A DNA stretch of 37,193 nt from a bacterium (lineage in GTDB: Bacteria > Planctomycetota > Planctomycetia > Planctomycetales > Planctomycetaceae): positions 1-37,193 of the forward strand of contig WGMU01000178.1 in assembly GCA_016124895.1 (NCBI GenBank), read 5' to 3'. The position numbers were made by a program, and so were the translations under genes. Position 1 is the stretch's first letter. Each line of letters opens with the position of its first letter. This document shows, piece by piece, positions 24,329 to 32,455 of the stretch. The notes under the pieces are model-generated. The model worked only from the letters and a program-made list of their open reading frames with translations, did not search any database and had not been told where the DNA came from.

Positions 24329-25756
24329 GTGGCGGGTCGGAGGAAAGAGAATCACAGCCCAGAGGAAGTGTGTGAGCGGGCTAATCAGGTCATGGAAGGT
24401 TGGAGGTCCCACGCGGACTTTGCCCACCTCTTCGCCGCGCTGCTAGACGCGAACGGTCTAACCAACCTTGCATTTGCCCAACTGTACTCTCAAGCAACTG
24501 GCACACACATATCCGAATCAAAAGTGCAACGCCTTCGCCACGGCAGCTTCCGCCCGCCTTATCAGTTCGTGGCCGACATCGCTAATCATGCGTTGTTCTC
24601 GCTCGACCGGGAACGGTTGCAGCCTGGCGGCGATCATCGCATCGCGCTTTTCACCGCCGCCGGACTCATTGAAGTGACACCCGATTCGATCAAACACTGG
24701 AATGAGGAAGTGATGGCGAGATGGGAGCGACAAGCCCACGAAGCCCTGCCTCAGTCGCGTTTGACCTGGAGGGAACTTATCAACAAGCTGTTGAGCTTCC
24801 ACCGCCAAGGCGGACGTTGGACCTATGCAGACATTGCCGAAGCCGCCAACACGTGGCCCGGCTCCGATTGCCAATCTGATGCGCACCGGATTAAGGACCT
24901 CTTGTCGTCGCGTGGGATACCAACTCGTGTCGAACAATTGGCATTGGAGCGAATTGCCGGCCTTGACGGTTTGCAAATGAATCGCATCGACATCGCCATC
25001 GAAAACGGAAGCCTGCCGCTGGGTCGACAATCGCATCGGTCGTACTTCTCCTCACAACTCGCTGACATCTTAGGCCGTTTGCGCGTTGCCGGAATCTCGC
25101 AGGCCCAGCTTGTAATGCGCTCAATACCGCTCGGCCAGACGGAGCCTGCGCTCAACGAAGCATCTTTGTCGATGTCAAAAAATGGGATAACGTGCCCCAC
25201 TCAGTCGACCATGCGTGGGCTTGTCAATGCACTTCAGCGTTGCCATGATCGGGCGAACCGTCCTCTTGTGACGGCAGACGAACTTCAACAACTCGTGACC
25301 GCGACGGGATTCACCTTCGATGATCTGGCGGCCACGACTCACGACATCGTGGCTAGAATCAATAGCACAACCCGGCTCAAACCTCTGCTGTCCGCGCTGC
25401 GCAACGCCACAGACCTTGACGTGCCTATGTCGGCCGTGGACAGCGACATGGCACGAGGCGGCGCGGATGAAGATGCTCGTATGGCTCATCTGCTTCGGTG
25501 TTGGGAGTGGGACGGCGCACCCAATGTGCCAACACTCACGCAGGTGCATCAGCTTCTTGCTCGCTATAACCGCCTTCTGCAAGATAAAGGAAAGGCCCAG
25601 TTGAGCCGTGTGGAAATTGAAAGGGTGGTTGAAGTTGCAGAGCGCGACCGCGAAGAGGGCCGTCAGCGTGGCTTCGTGAGACGGGCACAGGAACACCATT
25701 CTCCCACTTCCCGCCGCACCATCGCCCCGGACTTCGATGGGGGGCCCACGCGTTGA
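24329..25756 (+). CDS. Putative multi-HTH regulator of unknown family, 475 aa
   Basis: It starts at GTG with AGGG eight bases upstream. No domain is recognised outright, but several segments read like helix-turn-helix repeats. One at residues about 22-75 has TNLAFAQLYSQATG followed by SESKVQRLRHG. One at about 145-210 has GRWTYADIAEAANTWPG and a later HRIKDLLSSRG. One at about 238-302 has SQLADILGRLRVAGISQAQLV and then STMRGLVNAL. A possible fourth lies at 317-340. Each combines an initial helix with a Xre-like recognition-helix context. The C-terminus is charged. No signal peptide or membrane segment is seen. The divergent position opposite parB suggests it controls the transfer operon. DNA binding is inference; a phage-repressor-like or partition-site-binding role are alternatives. 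Confidence 0.6.
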   Translation: MAGRRKENHSPEEVCERANQVMEGWRSHADFAHLFAALLDANGLTNLAFAQLYSQATGTHISESKVQRLRHGSFRPPYQFVADIANHALFSLDRERLQPGGDHRIALFTAAGLIEVTPDSIKHWNEEVMARWERQAHEALPQSRLTWRELINKLLSFHRQGGRWTYADIAEAANTWPGSDCQSDAHRIKDLLSSRGIPTRVEQLALERIAGLDGLQMNRIDIAIENGSLPLGRQSHRSYFSSQLADILGRLRVAGISQAQLVMRSIPLGQTEPALNEASLSMSKNGITCPTQSTMRGLVNALQRCHDRANRPLVTADELQQLVTATGFTFDDLAATTHDIVARINSTTRLKPLLSALRNATDLDVPMSAVDSDMARGGADEDARMAHLLRCWEWDGAPNVPTLTQVHQLLARYNRLLQDKGKAQLSRVEIERVVEVAERDREEGRQRGFVRRAQEHHSPTSRRTIAPDFDGGPTR

Positions 25757-25781
25757 CGTTTCAAATGCGACACATCGCAGC

Positions 25782-26039
25782 TTACGGTGTCTCGGTAGTC
25801 TTTTCGCTTATATTAGCCGGTGTGCGTTTTGTCTTCCAACGCTTGTAATACACGCGCAACGGCCAGAGTACGACCATAAACAATGCAGCGAGAACACTGC
25901 CCAATAGTGCGAATAAAGACCCGAGCATCGACAGCCCCGGCCCAGGTCCGACGTATGCCAGAGCCGGGAAACTACAGAACAACACCAAAAGACATACGCC
26001 AATGGCTGCTTCACTTGATGACATCCTATTCTTGCTCAC
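25782..26039 (-). CDS. Small membrane protein with AYVGPGPGLS motif
   Basis: The 85-residue protein has a signal peptide (SSEAAIGVCLLVLFCSFPALA) directly followed by YVGPGPGLSMLGSLFALLG and a single membrane helix (VLAALFMVVLWPLRVYY). A basic cytoplasmic tail completes it. The conserved YVGPGPG-type opening after signal cleavage followed by one helix is a known small hypothetical-protein pattern, but its function is not established to my knowledge. It is the last gene of the three-gene cargo block, 83 bases downstream of the second arylsulfotransferase-like gene and on the same strand, so it probably works with these exported proteins. Confidence 0.7.
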   Translation of the reverse strand: MSKNRMSSSEAAIGVCLLVLFCSFPALAYVGPGPGLSMLGSLFALLGSVLAALFMVVLWPLRVYYKRWKTKRTPANISEKTTETP

Positions 26040-26122
26040 GGTATCTCCTATGCGTATGCTCTTATTCGTCAGTAGCTGTACTGCTACTATAAGGCTCCAG
26101 TATTATAGATCAATCCTTTATT

Positions 26123-27487
26123 TCACATGTCTGTCTTCAGGAACGGCAACTCGTCCTTTCTGTAGCGAATGGCGCTGTTAATGGAGCATGGAGATAGGTC
26201 GCCGATACGGTCGCCCGGCAGGATAAAGTTCCACACGATTCTGCCTTCTTTTGTCACTTCGATCACGCGGCCATTATTGGTTTCGTTGATGAGCGAATTG
26301 CCATTGGGCAAACGCTGCACATTGCCGAAGGTCACCGACAGCAGCGGATGCTTCGCAGTGCCTGAATAACTCCAGTGAATCGCGGAATCCTGCACGGAAA
26401 ACTCCATCGCGCGGGAAGTGATCTTTTCACCGAGCACCTGCCCCATATTATCAAACACCGTCATATTCCCATTGGGCAGGAACACCGCGTCATGCTGCAC
26501 ATACCACGGTCCTTTCATCGCCCAAGTGATCTTCTTCGTCGCGGGATCGAGTACGGCCAGCAGACTCATGCTGCGGATCGACAACAGCAGCTGACCCGGC
26601 TTGAACATTGGAAACTTATCGGCCACCTCCGGTTCCAGCTTCATGATGCTGTTGGTGTGGAAACGATCCCATGCCACGCGCTGCGTGGCCTGCGCGTTCT
26701 TATTTTCGTCGTCCACCTTGCTGTAAAGATAGATTTCGAAGGGCGTGCCAAGAAATGCGTCGAGAATGGAAATCTTGTCGAGCGGCGTGCCTTCCGGCGA
26801 CAGGATCATCACGTAATCGGTGAGGATCTGCTGCGGCATGCCTAACGCCAGGTTCGAGCGTGCCTTCAGGAATTCATGCTCCAATGCATAGATGGTTCCG
26901 TTTTCTTTATCGATATAGACGACGTGGTGAATCTGTTCGACGTGCCAGAGCAACTTGCCGTCCTTGTCCAGTTTCACCATGGACCGGCTGTATGGCGTTT
27001 CGCCGCGTATTTTGTTGGTGATGAGAATGTCCCCGTTGGGATAAAGCGATGCGTAGCGGCCGAAGATGCGCTGCTGCGCCTCGTCGTTCTCCTTCATCAG
27101 CAGTTCCTTCGGATAGGCAGGCCAGGAACGCACTATTTTGCCTTCCATGTTGACTAGGAATGCCTTGTCTTCGTTGCGCGCGGTAATCAACGTGTAGTCG
27201 CCGTAGGAGAGTGCTTTGTCCCACACCTCAACCTTGGCACGGCTGACGGGATGCATGTTTTTGGGCTTGCGGTCGATCTTGTCGAGCTTCTGCTGCTGCG
27301 TTTCTTCGTCCTTGATGCCCTGCCAGTCATCGGCCACCTGCAGCGCTTCCAGCACGAATGTCGGGAGCATGCGGAAATGCAGCGCCAGCGCGCCAGCGGC
27401 GAAAACAAGCAAGACCACGCCAGCCAGCGCCACGCGGCGCGACAGCCTGTCAAAGGCATCTTCGTTCACGCGCGAGAAAAGACTCAT
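26123..27487 (-). CDS. Arylsulfotransferase-like membrane-anchored beta-propeller protein (copy 2)
   Basis: The ATG at 27487 is preferred over a GTG six bases upstream because AAGGGG is correctly spaced; the product is 454 residues. An N-terminal anchor helix (about 18-38, ending ALHFRMLPTFVLEAL) precedes a periplasmic beta-propeller. Repeated PNG(D/N) turns mark blades: LYPNGDILITN, FLPNGNMTVFDN and RLPNGNSLINE. The end, GRVIEVTKEGRIVWNFILPG, matches arylsulfotransferase-family (ASST) proteins. ASST enzymes move sulfuryl groups between phenolic compounds through an active-site histidine, but I could not place that histidine with confidence, so a non-enzymatic role is possible. It starts 9 bases after the upstream paralogue's stop and shares its layout throughout. 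Confidence 0.75.
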   Translation of the reverse strand: MSLFSRVNEDAFDRLSRRVALAGVVLLVFAAGALALHFRMLPTFVLEALQVADDWQGIKDEETQQQKLDKIDRKPKNMHPVSRAKVEVWDKALSYGDYTLITARNEDKAFLVNMEGKIVRSWPAYPKELLMKENDEAQQRIFGRYASLYPNGDILITNKIRGETPYSRSMVKLDKDGKLLWHVEQIHHVVYIDKENGTIYALEHEFLKARSNLALGMPQQILTDYVMILSPEGTPLDKISILDAFLGTPFEIYLYSKVDDENKNAQATQRVAWDRFHTNSIMKLEPEVADKFPMFKPGQLLLSIRSMSLLAVLDPATKKITWAMKGPWYVQHDAVFLPNGNMTVFDNMGQVLGEKITSRAMEFSVQDSAIHWSYSGTAKHPLLSVTFGNVQRLPNGNSLINETNNGRVIEVTKEGRIVWNFILPGDRIGDLSPCSINSAIRYRKDELPFLKTDM

Positions 27488-27496
27488 CGCCACCCC

Positions 27497-28852
27497 TTAC
27501 TGTTTCTCAGGCGCAAGGAATGTCAGCTCATTCTTGCTGAAACGCCTTGCGTGATAAATGGTGGATGGCGACAAATCTCCGATCCGCTCGCCCGGCAATA
27601 CGTATTCCCAGACGATTTTGCCTTCCTTCGTCACCTCGATGATGCGGCCGTCATTGCTCTCTGTGATGAGCGTGTTTCCGTTTTTCAGGCGCTCGGCCGA
27701 ACCATGCGTGGAGGTAAACATCTTCACACCCGGCCCACCCGCGTAATACCACGGAACCGCCATCGTCCCTGGTGAAAACTCCAGCACACGCGAATAAGTC
27801 TTGCCGCTGAAGCTGTGGCCCAGATTGTCGAATAGCAGGATCGAACCGTTATCCAGGAACTGCGCGTCGTGCTGCGCGTCCCACGGTCCTTTCATCGCCC
27901 AGACGATCTTTTGCGTTTCCGGGTCGAGCGCCGCGATAGCGTCCATGTTGCGGACGGAAATCAATATCTGACCCGCTTTCAGCATCGGGAAATGCATGGC
28001 CATCTCCGGCTCTAGCTTCATGATGCTGTTGGTGTGTAGGCGGTCCCACTGCGCCTTGTCCTTGATCTCATTGTAGAGGAAGCCCTCGAACGGGGTGCCC
28101 ATGAACGCATCGAATACCGAAATGCTCTCCAGTAACTTGCCGTTGGGAGAGAGAATCATCACCAGATCGTCCAGCGTACTTTCTGGCATATGCGGCGCCA
28201 GGTTGATAGTACGTTTCACGAAGTCGTGCCCCAGCGCGTAGATATTGCCATTCTCTTTGTCTACATAAACGGCATGATGCATCTGGAAGCTGTCGAAACT
28301 CCACAACACGTTGGAATCCTTGTCCATTTTGATCAGTGAATGGCCGTACGGAGTCTTTCCTCGCATTACGCTGATTACCAGCAGATCGCCGTTGGGAAAC
28401 AGCTGCGAGAAGCTGTTGCGCAAGCGCAGCTTGATTTCCTCGCTATCTTTGTCCGCGCCTTTGAGCGTCGAGCGCGGCACCGCGTCCCACGCATGGATGA
28501 CCTTGCCCTCCATATCGACAAGATACACCTTGTCCTCATTGCGCACATTGACCACCGTGTAGCCGTTATAGGCCAGCGTTTTATCCCACACCTTCACCTT
28601 GGCACGACTGACGGGATTCTTGTTTCGCGGTCTTTTGTCGATGATATCAAGCTCGGCCTGCTGGATGTCGTCTTTCGTGATGGCGTCCCAGTCGTCGGCC
28701 ACTTCTATCGCCTCCAGCACAAAGGAAGGCATGATGCGTAGATGCATCGCCGCTACGCCCAGCATGAATACTAAGAACAAGCCGCCGATCCACATCCCGG
28801 CGCGGACGAGCGTATCCAGAAAGGTCGCGTTAGAATGTGGATGGAGAGGCAT
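27497..28852 (-). CDS. Arylsulfotransferase-like membrane-anchored beta-propeller protein (copy 1)
   Basis: The 451-residue protein is closely paralogous to the next gene. It has the same anchor (LFLVFMLGVAAMHLRIMPSF), the same VLEAIEVADDW junction, NPVSRAKVKVWDKTLAYNGY, LFPNGDLLVISV, FLDNGSILLFDN and RLKNGNTLITESNDGRIIEV. It ends with LPGERIGDLSPSTIYHARRF, which is nearly repeated in copy 2. The domain call is the arylsulfotransferase family. The pair and the 85-aa gene form a block with visibly more A+T and a different codon feel from the flanking transfer genes, suggesting a separate, perhaps proteobacterial, source. The function for the host is unknown. Confidence 0.75.
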   Translation of the reverse strand: MPLHPHSNATFLDTLVRAGMWIGGLFLVFMLGVAAMHLRIMPSFVLEAIEVADDWDAITKDDIQQAELDIIDKRPRNKNPVSRAKVKVWDKTLAYNGYTVVNVRNEDKVYLVDMEGKVIHAWDAVPRSTLKGADKDSEEIKLRLRNSFSQLFPNGDLLVISVMRGKTPYGHSLIKMDKDSNVLWSFDSFQMHHAVYVDKENGNIYALGHDFVKRTINLAPHMPESTLDDLVMILSPNGKLLESISVFDAFMGTPFEGFLYNEIKDKAQWDRLHTNSIMKLEPEMAMHFPMLKAGQILISVRNMDAIAALDPETQKIVWAMKGPWDAQHDAQFLDNGSILLFDNLGHSFSGKTYSRVLEFSPGTMAVPWYYAGGPGVKMFTSTHGSAERLKNGNTLITESNDGRIIEVTKEGKIVWEYVLPGERIGDLSPSTIYHARRFSKNELTFLAPEKQ

Positions 28853-28881
28853 TATCCTAAAGCAGAAAGTTCAATACACGA

Positions 28882-28910
28882 CAAATATACTAGTATGCCT
28901 CTCGTGACAA
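28882..28910 (-). promoter_or_regulatory. Candidate promoter of the arylsulfotransferase-like operon
   Basis: On the minus strand TTGTCA (28910-28905) is followed by TATATT (15-base gap) or TATTTG (17-base gap), about 30-35 bases before the start codon. Neither arrangement is ideal. The surrounding 28853-29034 holds no gene that I can support. Confidence 0.3.
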
Positions 28911-29034
28911 TCAGAATATTTCTGAGCCGTGACGGTAAGTGCCAGCTCTCGTAGGCACACGGTACATCGACAGTATGTGCTACCATTACACTTGGAATGG
29001 GATAGATATGCTGAAGTGGCAATGGTGCTCCGCG

Positions 29035-29547
29035 TTACAAAAACGCACGCGCATGGGCTTCCAGCCATTCCTTCATTGCGGCATACGACTCGAATTCCGC
29101 CACCTGGATGCTGTCGATGGTCGGGCCGGTGTCTCCCACCTGCTGGACTTCCTCGGCGGCCATTTCACGCAGCCACAGCACACGATGCCGCTGTAATCCG
29201 GCACGCACAAGGTCGATAGTGCCATCGCCGAGCGGCCGGTCGAGATTGCTTCCCCGGATCAGCACCAGGTACACCATGTCGCCGGAAAACTTCAGCAGCA
29301 GCCCCTCGGATGGATTGAAATGCCAGTTGCCCATCCAGCTATAGGGAAACCACACGCTGTTGCCGTCCTTGAAACGGAACTCCACAATCTCGGCACGGTC
29401 GCGGATTCCGCGAAGATAGCCGAAGGCCGGGCAGGATGCTTCGCCCTCGTCGGCATCCGTTTCCCGCGAATGCAGGATGCCACTGAGTCCCGATGGTTGG
29501 GATGAGCGTTGCAGACGCTCTTGATGCGTCGGTTTATCATCGCGCAT
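29035..29547 (-). CDS. Hypothetical protein coupled to the MobF relaxase, 170 aa
   Basis: The start codon lies inside the last codons of the relaxase gene (11-base overlap), so translation is coupled. The N-terminal 50 residues are charged and probably flexible. From about residue 55 there is a compact alpha/beta stretch: EIVEFRFKDGNSVWFPYSWMG, then a Gly/Phe strand LLLKFSGDMVYLVLIRGSNL, DLVRAGLQRHRVLWLREM and a C-terminal helix. It contains several conserved-looking aromatic residues and no signal or membrane segment. It has the look of a small DNA-binding or effector-binding fold, but I recognise no family. Close coupling to mobF suggests a transfer accessory. Confidence 0.7.
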   Translation of the reverse strand: MRDDKPTHQERLQRSSQPSGLSGILHSRETDADEGEASCPAFGYLRGIRDRAEIVEFRFKDGNSVWFPYSWMGNWHFNPSEGLLLKFSGDMVYLVLIRGSNLDRPLGDGTIDLVRAGLQRHRVLWLREMAAEEVQQVGDTGPTIDSIQVAEFESYAAMKEWLEAHARAFL

Positions 29548-32215
29548 GGTCTATCTCCCGTTGCTCGGCCCCGTTTCCCGCCGGATGGCTGCCGTTGCGT
29601 GCCGCGAATACCCCAGCGCCACGGGCGAATGCCAGCCGCTTGGCAAGGCGTCCCCGCAACGATGTCTGTTCGGACGGCGCAATCTCCGTTGCCGACGTCG
29701 GATCATCTGGCCGAGCGACTACCTTCAGTAATTCTTCCTTGTCGTCTGTGAAGATCACGGCCTGTTCCCGCCCTCGCGTCACGGCCACATAGGCCGTTCG
29801 CTGGCAGGTCGCCGGGAATGACTCGCTGGAGATGCCCACAAACACCTTGTCCACCGTCGCGCCCTGGCTGGCGTGACTCGTGACGACGTAGCCATGCGCA
29901 AAATGACCAAAGTCCCTGGCGATGACCCAGCCATGATCGACAACAATGTCGCCGGACTTGGTAAAACCCTGCACGGTCATCAGCGAGCCATTGCTGAGTC
30001 GGTGTTTGCCGTCCTTCGTCTTGCCACCGGCGGTGACGCGGATGCGATCCCCGGCCGCGAGCGCCAGCGGTGCGGGCCGGTAGACCTCGAATCGCTGCGC
30101 CTGTTCGACAGGAGGCTTGCTGCCTTCGGCCAGGATCAGCCGCTCCCCCTTGGTATAGCCTTTCGCGTTCTGGTGAAATTGAATCAGGTCACCCGCTTCG
30201 TATTCCGTGTGGTCGGTCTTCTGCGCGTCGGTCAGGTGCGTCGGCAACCACCGTTCGATGACATGCTCTTCCCCGAGCTTGCCTTGGGCTTTCAGACCAT
30301 CGCGAATCGCCTGCGTGATGCGATCCGCTTCCGCGTGCGTCGGAGACACGACCAAAGCGGACTTGTGCCCACCGCCGCGTTTCTTTTCCTCGACTGCGCC
30401 GAGATAGGCAGAGGCCAATTGCTCGTTACGCTCCTCATCATCGACTTGCCTGATCCATCCCAGCCGGTCGAGCTGGTCGAAACCCTGTTGCGTGTTACCT
30501 TCGCTCAGTGCCTTTGACGCCTTCTTGTAGCTGCCCTGCTGCCGCATGATTTCGGTGACTTGGGCCACCTTCAGCCCGGCTTTTTCCTCCAGGAGCCGCA
30601 GCGGCTCCCCGGCTGTCACGCTCCGATGCTGCTTGCGATCGCCGACCAGGATCACACGAGCGCCCACCGCATCGGCGACTTTGAACACGCGGTGCATGTC
30701 GCGCGTGCCAAGCTGGCTGGCCTCATCCACGAGAATGACACCACCCCTTGCCGCCTCCTGCATCCCCGTATCCCGGAAAAACCTCGCCACCGTATCAGCC
30801 AGCTTGAAGCCGGCCTCCTCACGCAGCACTTCACGGCTCGCCTTGACGCTTTGCGCCAACGCGACCACCGGGACGCCCTTGACCGCCAACGCTTCACCGA
30901 TTTCCTGTTCCAGCGTCGTCTTCCCCGTGCCCACCGCACCACGGATCAGCATCCCCCTGTCACGCGATGTGAGCACATGCGACACGGCGGCCTTTTGACC
31001 ATCGTTGAACCAGTCCCGCGAGCACACATGCTCCGGGAACAGAGGACGGCACCGCCCGCGCCCGTCGCGGGCGAAGTCTATCAAACCCGATTCCAGGCCG
31101 AGCATCTCTTTCGTTGTGGCCATCGCCCGCCCGTCAACATCCTTGCGGATAAGTGACCTTGCCCGTAGCTCGCTTGCGGTTGCTTCGACCGTGACCGAGC
31201 CAAGCCCGCGTTTCAACGCTTCCGTGAGCAGCTTCCGCTCCGGCACGACGGCCTCGCGGACATAGACATGCTCGATGGCATGATCGACCGCTTTCTTCTG
31301 GCCAGGCTCCGCTTTAGGGGCTGTCTTCTCTCGGCGGTGGATGCTCGCCAATAGTTCACGCTCGGTATCCGTCATCCGGGCGTCCCATTCCTTCCGCAGT
31401 GAATCCCAGTTGAGGGCGTGACCCTTCTTCTCGCGGGTTTCGGCCCCCAGTTCCGCCTTGCGGTCGGGGCTGGTGATACCCTTGTCCTCCGCCACCTTTT
31501 CAATGAGGGCTGTGCGCCGCGAGAAACGCTTGAGCATGTCGGCGGGGATACCCGAAATCTCGAAATCATCCCGCTTACGTTCGACGCCGAAGCCCAGGTT
31601 CTGTAGTTTTCCCGCGAGCCGGACGCGAAAAGCCGCCTGGAAATAAGGCGCATCGCGTTTGAGTTCCCGGAACTGGCCCGCCTTCCAACGATGCTCCTTG
31701 TCGTCCCAGGTCGTGTTGAAGGTGAATACGTGGGCATGCAACTGCGGATCGGGGAGACCATCGACGGGCCGTGACGTGGTATGGATGAACTCCGCCCAGA
31801 CCATGTTGCCTGTGGTGCGGTCGGTATCCTGCCGCCCCTTGCGGACGCGGGTCTTCATTTCCGCTTCCATCTCGCGCATCGTCTCATCGACCGCGCTGCG
31901 GAAAGCTGCGAGAATGTCCTGATCGCCGCTCATGGCATAGAGCAGTGACACGGACTTCGGCACGGAGAACGTGAAATCGTAACCGACGGTCCGCTCGGTG
32001 CGTGTCCGCACCGTCAGCGGTCTTCCGGTTGTGGGATCGAGATTATCGCAAAGACGCTCGAAGGAGAACTTGTCAACGGTGCCCGATAGACCCAGCCGGT
32101 CAGCGCCCTTGCCGCCCCAGGAGCCGACAATCTCCTGGCCTTCGCTGTAATAGTCTGCCGTCGCGTAGTAACGCTTGGCACCCGAGGCAGATTCCTGTTG
32201 CGAGATACGAATCAT
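29537..32215 (-). CDS. MobF-family conjugative relaxase-helicase (TrwC/TraI type)
   Basis: The 892-residue protein opens MIRISQQESASGAKRYYATADYY, with two tyrosine pairs (Tyr16/17 and Tyr22/23) as in TrwC-type relaxases. The metal-binding histidines are His145, His160 and His162 (IHTTSRPVDG ... QLHAHVF). The C-terminal half is a RecD-like SF1 helicase: Walker A GAVGTGKTT at about 427-435, Walker B-like VILVDEASQLGTRD, VILVGDRKQHRS and the terminal VVTSHASQGATVDKVFV and YVAVTRGREQ. It nicks oriT, stays covalently on the 5' end and unwinds the strand. All motifs look intact. GAGGT is almost adjacent to the ATG, an unusually short spacing. The coupling protein is encoded about 7 kb away on the same strand, on the other side of the cargo. 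Confidence 0.93.
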   Translation of the reverse strand: MIRISQQESASGAKRYYATADYYSEGQEIVGSWGGKGADRLGLSGTVDKFSFERLCDNLDPTTGRPLTVRTRTERTVGYDFTFSVPKSVSLLYAMSGDQDILAAFRSAVDETMREMEAEMKTRVRKGRQDTDRTTGNMVWAEFIHTTSRPVDGLPDPQLHAHVFTFNTTWDDKEHRWKAGQFRELKRDAPYFQAAFRVRLAGKLQNLGFGVERKRDDFEISGIPADMLKRFSRRTALIEKVAEDKGITSPDRKAELGAETREKKGHALNWDSLRKEWDARMTDTERELLASIHRREKTAPKAEPGQKKAVDHAIEHVYVREAVVPERKLLTEALKRGLGSVTVEATASELRARSLIRKDVDGRAMATTKEMLGLESGLIDFARDGRGRCRPLFPEHVCSRDWFNDGQKAAVSHVLTSRDRGMLIRGAVGTGKTTLEQEIGEALAVKGVPVVALAQSVKASREVLREEAGFKLADTVARFFRDTGMQEAARGGVILVDEASQLGTRDMHRVFKVADAVGARVILVGDRKQHRSVTAGEPLRLLEEKAGLKVAQVTEIMRQQGSYKKASKALSEGNTQQGFDQLDRLGWIRQVDDEERNEQLASAYLGAVEEKKRGGGHKSALVVSPTHAEADRITQAIRDGLKAQGKLGEEHVIERWLPTHLTDAQKTDHTEYEAGDLIQFHQNAKGYTKGERLILAEGSKPPVEQAQRFEVYRPAPLALAAGDRIRVTAGGKTKDGKHRLSNGSLMTVQGFTKSGDIVVDHGWVIARDFGHFAHGYVVTSHASQGATVDKVFVGISSESFPATCQRTAYVAVTRGREQAVIFTDDKEELLKVVARPDDPTSATEIAPSEQTSLRGRLAKRLAFARGAGVFAARNGSHPAGNGAEQREIDHAR

Positions 32216-32455
32216 ACCTCATTTTAAACTACCACACTTGCATTAACGCTTCCTTACTCCTCTTCTGCTCCACCGCAGTTTTCCTTGGGTTTTGAGGATT
32301 ACCTCAACTTGAAACATCACTCACACGTGACTGCAATGCGACACCAACATCGGACACCGCAAGTGAGGTCTTCGTACATTTTTTGGGAATCGTCGCAGCA
32401 CGCTGATGGACACTTGGTGGATGCCGCCGACTCAACGCGGATCACAACGGCGCGA
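32216..32455. other. Intergenic region next to mobF, candidate oriT
   Basis: No gene is seen. A perfect inverted repeat TTGAGG (32292-32297) / CCTCAA (32302-32307) with a four-base loop lies about 77 bases upstream of the relaxase start, and a T6 run follows at 32380-32385. Relaxase genes often lie beside their nick site, so this is the best oriT candidate, though no known nick sequence is recognised. Confidence 0.35.
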
